NCBI GenBank assembly: GCA_963576785.1
Contig: OY756143.1
Location: 2,294,001 to 2,358,000, forward strand
Direction: 5' to 3'
DNA: 64,000 nucleotides
Source: Chlorophyllum brunneum
Taxonomy: Eukaryota > Basidiomycota > Agaricomycetes > Agaricales > Agaricaceae
This document shows positions 12,058 to 23,985 of this stretch, in pieces (the stretch's first letter is position 1; every line of letters begins with the position of its first letter). The translations under genes were made by a program, and so were the position numbers. The notes beneath the pieces are model-generated. The model was not told where the DNA came from. It saw only the letters and a list, made by a program, of their open reading frames with translations, and did not search any database.

Positions 12058-12341
12058 TGTTATGAACTATAGATAGACAGTACATGTGCCCATCACATTT
12101 ATCATTCCTACATATCTGTTTCATCCCTTATGGCAGTACTCTTACTGACTCGTTCTACTTGTCCCCTATGACTCCTGTACTCTGCTCCTTTATTCTTAGC
12201 TCATACCACTAGTATATAAAGTGTAGTAATACTTGATATATTCCTTACACTTTACCAATCATATCATCCCTTATTCTCTTCTCTACTTCCTTGTCTTTAT
12301 CCAAAGACTTGCAACCTGAGTCTCAGACTAAGGTCGTAACA
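12058..12341 (+). repeat. 3' LTR of the chromovirus
   Basis: Starts TGTTATGAACTATAGATA directly after the purine run at 12044-12057 and ends GGTCGTAACA. It aligns to 5931-6234 over its length, 20 bases shorter. Copia B sequence follows without a gap. Confidence 0.9.
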
Positions 12342-15300
12342 AGATGCCAACAAATCAGTAGTAGTTGATAGTGAAGAAAATGCTATTCTTCAAGTATATC
12401 CTTCAGCAAGTCGTAACACTACTTTATATTTTGTTAATACCAAAATTGTACATTCGGAACATGCAGCTATGACTGCGGATCTGATCATTGGCTACAAAGT
12501 TGTATATGTAAGATTAGGACATCTCTCTAATCGTATCCTCAATCATTTTGAGAAAAATATGATTGGGTTTACTCCAGTGCAGATTCCTGAGCAAAAACCA
12601 GTCTGTGACAGTTGTGCCAAGGGAAAGATGCACTAGAAACCCTTTAGAGAGAACCCTATATGCACAAAGCATCCATTCAAAAGAATTCACTCGGATTTAG
12701 TTGAACTTCCGATTCTTTCTTACCATAAATTTAAATGGGTCATGACCATAATGGACAACTTCTCCTCTCATGGATGGATTCGCTTCCTCCATAAGAAATC
12801 AGAAGCAGCAGAAGAAATGAAAAATTTCATTGCCTTAATTCAGACTCAATACAAGACTAAATTAAAATATATCTGCACTCATAGAGGAGGAGAGTATGCA
12901 ACTGACGAGTTGCAATCTCATTTGCGCTCATTAGGGATTATACATGAGACTAGTGCACCATACATACACCAACAGAACAGTCGAGCAGAATGCTTAAACC
13001 AAACTCTAATGGATAAAGCAGAAGCTATGAGGCATCATACTTGTATTCCTGACAGTTGGTGGGAGTTTTCTATAGATCATGCGATACATATCTATAATAA
13101 AACACTGGTATCACAGCTCATGTGGAAAACACCTTATGAAGTGTTGAATCAGAAGATTCCAGACATCTCCAAAGAGAGAGTCTTTGACTACAGTGCTTAT
13201 GTCTTTCTTCCTAAAGAGATAAGAGACAATAAACTGACAGCAAAGTCAGAACTCATGATTTTCCTTGGTTGGACATCTGATAGGAAAAATTATCGTTTCA
13301 TGAGGTACCTAAATGGGAATGTAATCTATATATCTCCAACAGCCATATTCAGTGAAGAACACTTCCCTAAATGTATTGGGAAAAAGCAAGAAGAACGGAT
13401 GAACCAACCATCATCTTCTACTTCTCAAAGTACCCCTTCAGAAGTTATTGGTTGTCTTCCATGCCCCAGATCCATCTAGTGGTTTACCTTTTGATAGACC
13501 ACCAAGCCCTATACCCCAAACTTCTCCCAAAAGTTCTCCAGAAGATAGGACTTATAGATCTGTTCATGGATGAATTCTAACTCCTTTTCCTGAACCTAAA
13601 AAGAATAAAGGAAAGGGAAAAGCACCAAATATTGATACAGATATTCAGGAGGAGTGGGATGGTATTGTGCAAAACATTCTCTTTCTACCAAGAGAAGCAC
13701 AAACAATGACAGTGATGGATTATCATATGCTGATCCACCCAATCATCCTGAAGGTTCGAACCATCCGCCTTCTCAAAGAGATAATCTGGATGTACAACCA
13801 TTCATACCCTATACCCCTGTCAAAGATGATCGGGATGTAGGTCCTTCTGTACCACGAGGTCACTCAGATCAAATACCGGTTCCTGAAATACCTCAGAGAC
13901 CACAAAGAACCAGAAAAGTATCTGAATGTCCAGGAAACTTCTATAGTTCTACAAAGTATCCAACCAAGATTCTCCAGGACTATGAGATGTTCCAACCTCC
14001 TAAGTCAAAATTGACAAGTTCTACAAGTAGACTTGTTAGACAAATTTGATCAGAGGCTTCCAAACCTGGAATAATCGATAGATGTTCTCAGCATGAAGCT
14101 TCTACATTAGAAGACTTATGCAGAGAAGGAGGAGTAGGGATGATCGATTATCTGTACACTCAAAAAGTTGAATCACCATTAGTTCCTATTTCTTTCAAGG
14201 ATCTAAATCGACTACCATCAGAAGAGAAATCTAAATGGTGGAAAGCATGCTTAGAAGAGTTAAATTCACTCAAAGAAAAACATGTTTATAACTTAGCTAA
14301 ACTTCCACCTAGAAGAAAAGCAGTCAAAAATAGATGGGTCTTCACACCCAAATCAGATGGTCAATACCATGCTTGACTAGTAGCAAAAGGATTCTCTCAG
14401 ATAGAGGGAATTGATTATGATGAACTATTTTCATTAGTAGTCCATTATGAGACAGCATGACTCATATTTGCAGTTGCTACCCTCAACAATTGGGAGATGC
14501 TCAGTTTAGATGTTAAAACTGCTTATCTCTACGGAAAACTGGATGAAGAACTCTATATTTTCAATATAGGTCATGGTAATTTGGTTTGGAAATTAAACCG
14601 AGCTATTTATGGACTAAAGCAATCTGGATGACAATAGTGGAAGGAATTGACTAAGTCAATGACTGACCTAGAATTTGTCTGATCCAAACTAGATGCTGGA
14701 GTTTATTATTACTACAACCCTGAAACCAAAGAGCTTATTATAGCTCTAGTCTATGTAGATGACTCAATGTTCATTGGAATCAAAGGCTCTAGACTTCTAC
14801 ATGAGAAGCAAGCACTCTTTATGAAGAAATGGGAATGCTAAGACCTTGGTCCAACCAAAGAGTTTCTTGGCATGAAAATTTCGCGAAACCCTATAAACTG
14901 ATCAATTACCCTAGACCAAATAGATTATCTAGGAAAAGTTCTTAATCAATTTAAAGTAATTGGAAAGGAAGAAATCCCATTACCAAATGGATTTATCTTC
15001 GAATCCAATACAGGAAAAGTGACACCTGACTTCATAAAGAGGTATCAACAGTTAGTAGGATCAATTATGTATCTGATGATAGGCAGTTGGCCCGACATAG
15101 CATTTGCTACTGTCAAATTATCACAACATATGACCAACCCTACTAAAGCACATTATAATGCAGGCCTACATTTGCTAAAGTATCTTAATACTACTTGCAA
15201 ATATAGAATTACCTATAATGAAAGTTCTATGCAAGGCCTTAATGCCTTTTCCGATTCTGATTGGGCTGGCGATCCAATTAGTCGTAAATCTGTAACTGGA

Positions 15301-15702
15301 TATTTCTGTTTATTAGCCAGCGGAGCAATTGCTTGGTTAAGTAGGAAATAGAAAACTGTTGCATTATCTTCCACTGAAGCCGAGTATATAGCTTTGTCAG
15401 ATTGCAGTCGACAACTCGTTTGGACTATCAATTTGTTGGAAGAAATTGGTATCCGATCATTGGCCCCTTATCTCTTCGGTGATAATGAGGGCTCAATATT
15501 TTGGGCCAAAAATCCAGTAACAGAAAAACGATCAAAACATGTTGACGTCAAATACCATTACATTCATGATTTGGTAGAAGACGGAAAGATTGAAATATTC
15601 TCTGTGAAAGGCACGGAAAATCCTGCCGATATTCTCACTAAGAATTTGGACAAAATTAAATTCAATCTGTTCCGACCTCGTCTTGGCTTGACGTTTGAGT
15701 GA
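12342..15702 (+). pseudogene. Copia B pol (5'-truncated): integrase, reverse transcriptase, RNase H
   Basis: Plus-strand Ty1/copia pol without gag or protease; it starts inside the GAG-pre-integrase region (VRLGHLSNRILNHF, then CDSCAKGKMH). Integrase core: KRIHSDLVELP and VMTIMDNFSSHGWIRF (D), APYIHQQNSRAECLNQTLMD (E). Reverse transcriptase: LVAKGFSQIEGIDYDELFS, LDVKTAYLYGKLDEE, and an intact ALVYVDDSMFI near 14755. RNase H: FSDSDWAGDPISRKSVTGYF, LSSTEAEYIALSDCSRQLVW, then a tail ending GLTFE* at 15702. About nine in-frame stops, nearly all TGA or TAG, break it. The 5' half was probably lost when the chromovirus arrived. Confidence 0.9.
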
Positions 15703-15736
15703 TTAAAACTCTACATCAATATAGAGCAAGGAAGAG

Positions 15737-16307
15737 TGTTGAAGTTTTGGACATATTCTAGAAATAGACTATGAAGTTATTATGACAATAATAGACTGAT
15801 CCATTACTTTCCAGTAACTTCAATCCATAGTAACTTCCTATGAGTTGCTCTGCATACGATGAGAGTCATAAGTACTTGATAGATTATTCTACATAATACC
15901 AATGACTAGATACTATGTTCCATAGTACTCCGCAGGCACTACGCCACAGTTAAAAGGAGTCATAAGGAACATTCTATGTATTTCTAGTATTTTATGTAGT
16001 ATGACTTGCCTATGTTACAATATGTATATAAACCCCATGTAGCAGACCTAATTCTGCATCTTGTTCAATCGAACAACCTCTTTATCATTGCCTATCTCTT
16101 TGAGTACAATACTAGTATTGATTTACTTGACTTTGACCTCTACACCTCTGACACCAACCGGTTTATCAATAATATCTGTCTATCTGAATTACCTTTCTAC
16201 AGGTATCAGATAGAAGCTTATTATCTCGGTGAGTAGACCCTACGTTCTCTCTCACTATGTTTACTGCTGCCCCCAGCAAACAACTTGTTATGGTCGTTTC
16301 CTCAACA
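15737..16307 (+). repeat. 3' LTR of copia B
   Basis: 571 bases, TGTTGAAGTTTT..CTCAACA, preceded by the purine tract agcaaggaagag. It is the inverted match of the solo LTR at 2112-2682, same length. TATA-like tatgtatataaacc at about 16020. The sequence after 16307 reverts to copia A interior. No 5' LTR of this element exists in the window. Confidence 0.92.
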
Positions 16308-17912
16308 TGAAGAGCTAGCAAGTTTTGGCTTACCTGCTATTACTTTGTTTGAGTAATCCTTGTTCTCAGATCCTATCAACACTGCATCCTTGTCAATCTT
16401 GATGGCAGTTGGAGCAGGGATGCTCACAACTGATTCGGTAACTGGCATAGCACCAAAGAGTTTGTTAACCTCCATAATGGAGGCAGCCATTGGAGGAGAG
16501 GCCAATTGGGGGATGAGAGTGTTTTCCATATATTTCTCATAAAGATCTAAGGCTTTCACCTTGGTAGCCACATACAGAGATGGGCAGCACTGGGGATCTT
16601 GAGATTTCTTTACAGCAGGATTTGTCATCCACAAGAGAAGGGAAGGGGGGATTGGTCTAGAGGATCATACTTCTTTGATGAGGCTGCAAGTACTCTTTTT
16701 GGGTTCAGTGGTCAACTTGGCAAAGCCAAAGTTGACTAAGTCTATTGTATAAGCCAGTTGCCCAGCATCATTTCCAGAGAAAGCTGGTTGCCCAGCATTG
16801 ACCTTGTTGGCATGGCCCTTGCCACTACCTCTTGCTCTACATTACCTCTTCTTTTTCTCTCCTTTCCCTTGAGGCTAGTGCTAGTGCTGGTGCTGGTGTG
16901 GAGGTTGCTGTTGCTGCTGAGGGTGTGACTGCTGCCCTTGCTGCTGCTACTGCTGCTGTCCCTGATAATAAGGGGGCATACCTTGTAGTTTGACACCAGA
17001 GAACTTATTTACCAACTAGTTTACCTTAAGTATTGACCAGTGGGTTCATTATTGCTTCTCAGACCAATGTGAAGGTGACAGCTGAGATCTGAGTGTTTAC
17101 CATTAGAAAGGGAGTGATGATATTCTATACATTGGGAATACCAGAAAGAAGAGTCATCACTTTGATTATCTTGGGGATGGTGCAATTGCCATTAGCATCA
17201 AGCTATTCATAGAGGACAGCAAGCTTGGCAATTGGGCCAGAGAGATCCTTATTTGGATAGAGACAGAAGTGGATTATCTGAATATACTTCAAATAGAGGC
17301 CAGAGATGGACTTCAAGCTATATGTAGCATAAAGGTGCAGCTACATACTATTGATATCAGGGAGGTTCCCTTTGATCATCTTAGCAGGAAGTTTACTCTT
17401 AATAATCAAGTAAACCACCTGGTGCATCCAGATGTGTGCAGCATGTTCAATTGCCTCCTGGCCTGTGAGGGCTGGGACAATCACATAGGCAGAAATAAGA
17501 GTATGTATTAGTGACAGAGGTATTAGCAGATACTCATTACCAAGAATAGCTGTCCCATTGGCAGAGACCAAGGCAAGGGCATTCTGCATCTGGTCTGCCC
17601 ACTCATTATAATTGGCAGTACTGGAGAGAACAGGGATGGAGCTAAGTATGACAGAGATGGAAGAAGATATTATAGTCTAAAAATGGACATAATTAGTAAT
17701 CAGATTTGTGGGTGATCAGATCTGTGCTACTGCACTGTTCAAGCTATGAACCTATATATGGAAGCCTGTATAGAGCATGAAACTGATTGAGTTGTGTTAG
17801 AGGGATGGGCTAGAAAGACCATGCTCTATAGGACTGGTCAGATCAGCCTATCTACAACCTGCTTGCAGCCAGTCACGGCATATGGGAAGCAGGCAATCCA
17901 GGGCCCATCACC
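16308..17912 (-). pseudogene. Copia A gag remnant and 5' untranslated region
   Basis: Minus-strand pieces: YNEWADQMQNALALVSANGT and LISAYVIVPALTGQEAIEHA (17341-17640) look like a copia-type gag core; further on come Ala/Ser-rich low complexity and a basic stretch (around 16742-16996, GKERKRRGN in one frame), then MEVNKLFGAMPVTESVV (16302-16634). Several stops interrupt the frame. Bases 17640-17912 would be the leader between the 5' LTR and gag. Together with 3950-5930 this forms one element from which the protease-integrase part is missing around the nested insertion. Confidence 0.65.
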
Positions 17913-18355
17913 TGTTGAACAGCACAGTACTATATAGTAGCAGACGGATGATCTAACTTACTGATAGGTTGGTTAGTAGATGGTTAAGTGAACTAGTAGA
18001 GTTGCTGTGAGAATCAAGTAGAGTAAGGTAGAAATTGAGTAGATTGTCTAAAGAAACATAAGGGAATACATGCTGCTTATATACTAAATGTCTAGGTTGC
18101 AAACCCTAAGACCTATGAGTAATAATGAAGCATAATGGGTCAGTAATGACTACGGAGTCCCTTAAAACACTGTGATTGCTCAGTAGTGTCCAGTAGCATA
18201 ATTAGAGTGACAGAGTATCAGTCAGCTCATGAAATACATGAGGAAATGGTGCATAATGTGAGTCAGAGGGTACAGCCTCAATGATGAATATTATATGAAT
18301 AATACTGAAGAGCTAGTCATATGGAATGCAGCTATAGTAAGCACAAATGACAACA
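17913..18355 (-). repeat. Right LTR of copia A (5' LTR in element orientation), uninterrupted
   Basis: 443 bases matching 2745-3949 minus its MITE; ends TGTTGAACAG..GACAACA on the plus strand. It serves as the empty site proving the MITE insertion. It is embedded directly beside a fragment copied from the pfkB gene. Confidence 0.88.
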
Positions 18356-18640
18356 GTTACTGTGCTGGAAAATAACCTGAGTGCTGGGGGGAGTGAATGT
18401 GTTGCTTGACAAGCTTTACCCATCTGTTCAGAAACTACCCCCACTTCGGACACTCCATAGGTTATGTGTAGATCAACTGTCTTGAGTTGGAGAAAGCAAG
18501 AATACAGGCAGTGGGCAATCTTCAACCCAGCCCGAGTATTCACAAGCTAGAGGTGACAATATCACTGTTCTATCCTTTTCCCAATGAGCAACAAGAATAT
18601 GAGGTGAAGCAATTGGTGTCAGTGCTGAGTGCCTCTAGCC
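18356..18640 (-). pseudogene. Fragment copied from the pfkB kinase gene at 26-27.9 kb
   Basis: The DNA resembles 26420-26710 along its length: gtgaatgtgttgcttgac against gtgaatgtgttactcgat; cttcaacccagcccgag against cttcgacccagcccgaa; ccaatgagcaacaagaatatgag against ccaatgagcgacaaggagcgcg. It covers only part of one exon (the disordered linker before GAHD) and has no open frame of its own. It is a segmental duplication later cut by copia A on its left. Confidence 0.75.
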
Positions 18641-21339
18641 AGTTTCCTGAATCCCCAACAAATCATTTGAGTCTTCCAATTGCAGGACTTGGTTATTAGA
18701 GCAGCAATCCAGTGTGATCTACACATTACAAACTTTATGGTCATGTAGATTCCATGAGACAAGCCTCTAGTTTGTGTTTACAAAGTCGATCCCCACCATC
18801 CGGTATGGTCAGCTAGACATAGGACGAAGAGAATCACTCAGTTCATGGATGGCAGCTGGTGTGATCGTCATTGGATCTGGAGGTAGATCGTCAGCCATGC
18901 TATCTACCATCAAATATATCCCTCACCTAAAGCAAAACCTCACAGACATGTCCATAATCTATTTCAGCACCCGATTCTGCCCTCATCGCCTACTAGAGGG
19001 TAGATGTCCTCTTGACCGAAGTAGGGGCCTGGTCATTCGGGACACCCAGATTGGCGACGAAATACTGTACTTCCTCGCAGTCAGGTCTTTTTTTAGGGGT
19101 ATAGTCCCAGCATCGTGTCATCAGTCCCCACACTTGGTCATTGGTCCCACGCCAATCATCTTCTACGTGTGCAGGTTTGATTGGGATCTCCGAGTACATG
19201 CATAATGCCAATACTACTTGGGAGTCTAATGAGTATTGATAAAATGGAGCCATGCCAGTAAGAATCTGATCCTATCAGTGGCCTGGGTGGGATAGGAGTT
19301 AGAGAGGACCCTCACCTCATAACATAGACAGCTGAAGGACCATATATCACTTCTTTTGGTAGGTCTTTGACTGGTTATAGTGACCTCAGGTGCCCTCCAC
19401 CATGTAGTGCCGCTAGGTGATGTGAGGTCCCAAACCAGACTGGTCATGGCGACATGGGACAGCCCGAAGTCTGCAATCAAGGCATGGCCCTTGTCAGAAA
19501 CCAGGACATTTTGCTATAAAACTCCCAAGATCAATTGTTTATGACATTGCTGGTTACATACTCAAATGTACTGCTTTGAGGTCACCATGCACCACGTTTG
19601 ACCGGTGAAGATAGAGTAAACCATCAATAATATCTGATATCTAGTGGAAATTTGTCTGTGTGGTCAATTAATGGTTCTAAAAGCTGTACTCACAAATGGG
19701 ATACGGATATGTGGGCTGAGGGGAACATTCTTTAGGTAACCACTCAATTTTCCTTTTTCCATCCATGACGAAACCAGGCAGAGTTTTCGTGTATTCTCAA
19801 GAAAATATGCTCCGTAAAATGGAAGTATGTTCTGATGTACAAGGTGAGCCCACAGCGTCAACTCCTTTGCGTGAATCTAGTTAATTCAGTTCGTGACATA
19901 TGAGCAAAGAGAAGCAAATCCGAGACCTACTCGTAAGACCTGCTCTGTATCTCGCCCTTTGAACAAACAAACAACTTTGAGACAGATCATCTGGCCTCTA
20001 TATCTTCCGGTGTGAACATTGGCAAAGCCTCCTCCATCTACAAAGTCTCTGTCATGTTGGATCCCTTTGAGGGTATAGCACTGGGGAAAGACTTGGGTAG
20101 CCTTCGCGACCCCGCAAAGCAGGTATAATACGTGTGTGTGTTCTCAATCAGTATGGCAACCTCACTCGTGGAGCACCTGTCATGAGAAATCACCAACCAT
20201 GAGAGTAACACTAGGTACCTCAGAAATTTGAACTCACTAGACTGAGGAAGTCGACCAAGAGCTGAGCATCTTTATTCGTAAGTGGAATAGTAGCAGTAAG
20301 GTACCCTTGAGCACAATCTGCTATGAGCTGTGAGAGAATCTCGCGGGAGCGGCTGTGGAGATCCAGGGCACTGGTGGTTGTTATAATAGAGGGATAGGGA
20401 TAAGGGGTGGTAGAATCCAACTGCTCAGTGTCTGGTGGCAGAGGACAAACCAACATCTCAGTGGCCTCGGGGATATCATTCGCAGAGCCTGGATCAAGCT
20501 GGCGGCCTATTCGTTGCCCTTTCGAGTATGTCTGTGCCAAAGTCAAAAACTGCGCCACTAGTCAGGAAGCGACAAGCATACCTGAATCATCCTGGCCACC
20601 AACCTTTCAATCCTATGAAGCCTCTCTGTATCACATATGTCCTCGGCATCTATATTTTTAGGTAGGTCCATGCGTATCTAGCTGCACAAAGGGGATTTAT
20701 AAGTATGAGGATATTGATATACGGCGGCCTTACCCCTAGCCTATGCAAGACAAGCTTAATGGCCTCATTACAATCGATGGCCACGTGTAGATCATCCGGT
20801 ATGAGCGTTGATTGGTCAAGCGCATCTCTGGCCTTGATCCCCCCAACAGCCTCTTCTATCCTCTCCAGTTTGCTGATAATAACATAAGAAGCAAGCAAAG
20901 TGCAATGCAATATGCACACACCGACACAATAGCCCCATAGCACCATAGACAGGTTCGGAAAGACCCAACACGACGCCATTCTTGCTAGAAAGGGTTTCCA
21001 TGAGTTGGCTGGTGTGGTTGATTAGAACGATAAGAGAGTGCTGTGTATTACGCATTTCCTGTAGTTATGATTAGTCAGTTTTCAAGCTTGCAGCAACAAT
21101 AACTCGCATTCAGTGACTCTGCAACCCGTATGGCAATCCCAACAGCTGTAGCTAGGCCCGGTGTGGGTAGACCAGTAGTAATAACACGGGTAAGTTTCAG
21201 TATTTGAATGGCATATGTGAGGGTTCCTGTTGACCCGCCGGCATTGGCTCCTGTGGGAGCTAAAGAATCTACATCGAGAATATCGTTGTGCACTGGATCT
21301 GACATTTCCGTTTGAGGTCTTCCTCTGGTCTTGTGGTCA

Positions 21340-21355
21340 GGATGCTGCACTTCCA
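21340..21355. repeat. Target-site duplication (left copy) of the LINE
   Basis: ggatgctgcacttcca; repeated exactly at 23970-23985 after the poly(A). Joining across one copy keeps the host reading frame (MEVQHP then DHKTRG). Confidence 0.95.
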
Positions 21356-23969
21356 CGATCTCCTCATCAACATACTGGGACGACAGGGATTTCCCCCACA
21401 AGTCACAGCGTTTTTCAAAAATTACCTCAAAAAACGCTGCACAACCTACTGGTGGAATAACAGAACCTCCCTGGAATTCGATGCAGCAGTGGGAGTGGGT
21501 CAAGGTTCTGCCCTTAGCCCCATTCTCTCTGCCTTATTTCTCGCCCCCCTCCTTCACATTTTTGACACCCGTATGGAGGAACACTGCAATAGATGGGACT
21601 TCGATGTCCTGTCGTTTGTAGACGACGGCACCCTAGTCGCACAATCCCCATCCCTTGAAAGGAATGTTGAAATCCTCCAACACATGTACCACGAAATGGA
21701 GCGGCTCATGAATGAATTTGGTCTAGAAATTGAACACGGCAAGTCTGAAGTCTTTCACTTTACGCATGCAAGACAGGACTCGAACCCCTCCATTGACTTG
21801 GGATCACCACCATTCACGGACCACTCCCCCCTCAAACTGAAAGCCCATTGGCGTTATCTCGGCTTCTACTTCGACCGGACATTGACCTTCAAGGAACACG
21901 TTTGATTCTACTCCGCCAAGGCAATATCAACGGTCAAGGCAATGAAAATGTTAGGGAACTCCGTAAGAGGTTTGTCTCCTAGCAATAAGAGATTACTATA
22001 CCATTCGTGTGTCGTACCGGTGGCAACATATGGATACCGACTTTGGTTTCACAACAAGTCACGAACTAAAGGGACTTGTGAAATCCTTAACAAGATGCAG
22101 CAAAGCGCAGCCCTCTGGATTACCGGGGCCTTCCGGACTTTGCCCACTGGTGGTGTTGAGTCCCTCACGGGGCTCATGCCCATTAAACTCCATCTCCGAA
22201 AGTTGGCCGAACAACAAACGTCGAGGCTTCATACATTGGACGATGAACACGCATTGGCAAGATTAACGAAGGAGTATCATTCTTCCCCACACCGACTTCA
22301 CATCAAGAATTTCACGGAGATTCAGAAGAAGAAGACACTTGGAGCTGTGATGGATATTTCGTGCCCCACCCCTGAGACTCATTATATAGAACATTTTAAC
22401 TCTGTTTCTAAATCTGTCTGGCCTGGACGTAGGTTACTTGACTATTTCCCTACTAATGTATCTTTTATAGGATTTAACCGGGATAGCCCTCACCTCTCGA
22501 AGACTCTTTGGGACGATGTTATAACTAACACGATGACGGATGAAAAATCCATCATTATCGGCACGGACGGCTCGGTCCACCCCAACCCCAACCCACTTGC
22601 CAGCCAATTCATGGCAGCAGCTACTATTTGACACCTAGACGGCGGGAGCTCTATCATGAAGAGGCTCGGAGGAACTACGTCGACAGACACTGAACTGGTT
22701 GCACAGTACTTAGGAATTACCAAGGCACTTGCAACCACAGAATATGACCAGGTTGAACACATTCATGTATTCACTGACTCTATCGCAGCCTCCTGGCTCC
22801 TACTTGATTGTTCACCACACTCCTGCCAGCGACAATCCATCCTCACATCAAAGGCGCTTCTGGCTTGGTTCAACAAGTCGGACCAACACCGCCTTTCTTT
22901 TTATCACACGCCGTTGAAGTGTAAATATGGTATACAGAAAGCCACTCACGATTGGATCCAAACAGTCGCCTGGCCTAACTGGGGTCGAAATCACCGAGTC
23001 CCTAACTCCATGGACTACTTACGCAAGAAGTCCACCGAATGAGCAATCCATACATGGCAAGCCATGTTTGGATTCAAGAAATACAGCGGTAGCTCTTTCC
23101 TCCACCTCCCGGTGCGAGCGAATGGGGCCTCCGCTCTGCCATTGCACATCAAGTCCAGTCCCTGGATACGAGAATGCAGTTACCAGCCTCAGCTCTTCAC
23201 AAGAGCATGTCGCACCATCTTATGCCATGCCCTGATCGGGGAGTTTTGACTTCGATTCTTCCCCAACAAAGACCTATCATGCTACCACTGTAACAGTCAA
23301 ATGGTACAGACTAGGTCGCATATCCTCTATCGTTGCAACAACTTCGATCATCATTTTGGCATCAACACCATCAAGACTTTTGTCAATTTCTTGTATCGTA
23401 ACCCTACCGCATTCAGCTTCCCTCCAGAACCTGACTGCCCTCGTATCCGCACTGGGTCAATACCCCCGTTACATCATCGTCAAGTCCAAAGGAGGTTTGG
23501 GTCTGCACCCGCGTAAATCCTTTTCTTTTTCTCCTTTTTCTTATGCTCTCCCGGTTATGGACTTCAAATTCATTTCTCTATCTCTCCCTTCCTCACTCAT
23601 CTACTATTTATATATGGTTTTCATTCAAAATCCATCTCTCCCGTGGTGTCTGGACAAATGCCCTCCCACACGCTAGTACCGTTTGTTGTTCCCCCTTGTG
23701 ATTGCGAATCAGTAGTTTCTTTCTATCAACTTCTCTCTCTCACTCTCTCTCTTTCCGAATTCCTCTTTTCTTTTCCTCGCTGATCAACTTAGGTACCAAA
23801 CATCTCTCTAGTGTATGTGCTAGACGGCATCGAGTCTCGTGGGGTTAGTTTACGCATAGTTTACTTTCCTCGCTCTGAACATTCTGTACGTTCTACCTTT
23901 GTATGTATGTACATGCAGACTGCGTTCGAGCACCGCTATATAAATTGTTGATTTAAAAAAAAAAAAAAA
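21356..23969 (+). mobile_element. 5'-truncated LINE (non-LTR retrotransposon) with poly(A)
   Basis: Begins inside the reverse transcriptase (DLLINILGRQGFPPQVTAFF), then the RT box B GVGQGSALSPILSALFLAP, catalytic FVDDGTLVAQ (21610-21650), a thumb region with KLKAHWRYLGFYFDRTLTF, and after a TGA at 21903 MKMLGNSVRGLSPSNKRLL to an RNase H-like domain (IIIGTDGSVHPNPN at 22554; DTELVAQYLGITKAL; HIHVFTDSIAASWL). A second TGA stands at 22629. Beyond lies a CxxC-like tail and 3' UTR ending in 15 A residues (23955-23969). The exact 16-base duplication at both ends and the 5' truncation are classic target-primed reverse transcription. The ORF1/endonuclease part is missing, so it cannot move by itself. 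Confidence 0.95.
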
Positions 23970-23985
23970 GGATGCTGCACTTCCA
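23970..23985. repeat. Target-site duplication (right copy) of the LINE
   Basis: Second exact copy of ggatgctgcacttcca, directly after the poly(A) run. Confidence 0.95.

Larger units (their letters stand above)
5931..12341 (+). mobile_element. Ty3/gypsy chromovirus with both LTRs
   Basis: The element runs from a 5' LTR to a 3' LTR with gag, protease, reverse transcriptase, RNase H, integrase, chromodomain and an additional 3' ORF, all on the plus strand. A polypurine tract (aaaaagggaggtat) immediately precedes the 3' LTR. The flanking 5-mers (gaatg left, agatg right) do not match, and left and right flanks belong to different copia elements in opposite orientation, so a deletion or rearrangement followed or accompanied insertion. 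At least six in-frame stops in gag and pol indicate that it is no longer autonomous. Confidence 0.92.

Noticed and set aside
5926..12346. 5-bp target duplication for the chromovirus
   Set aside because: Flanks gaatg and agatg share letters but do not match in order.
16006..16236. Conserved 74-76 codon ORF in both copia B LTR copies (also 2183-2407 minus), ending near a GTGAGT
   Set aside because: Begins upstream of the LTR TATA-like box, so it would not lie wholly in the element transcript; the openness is explained by the high identity of two copies.
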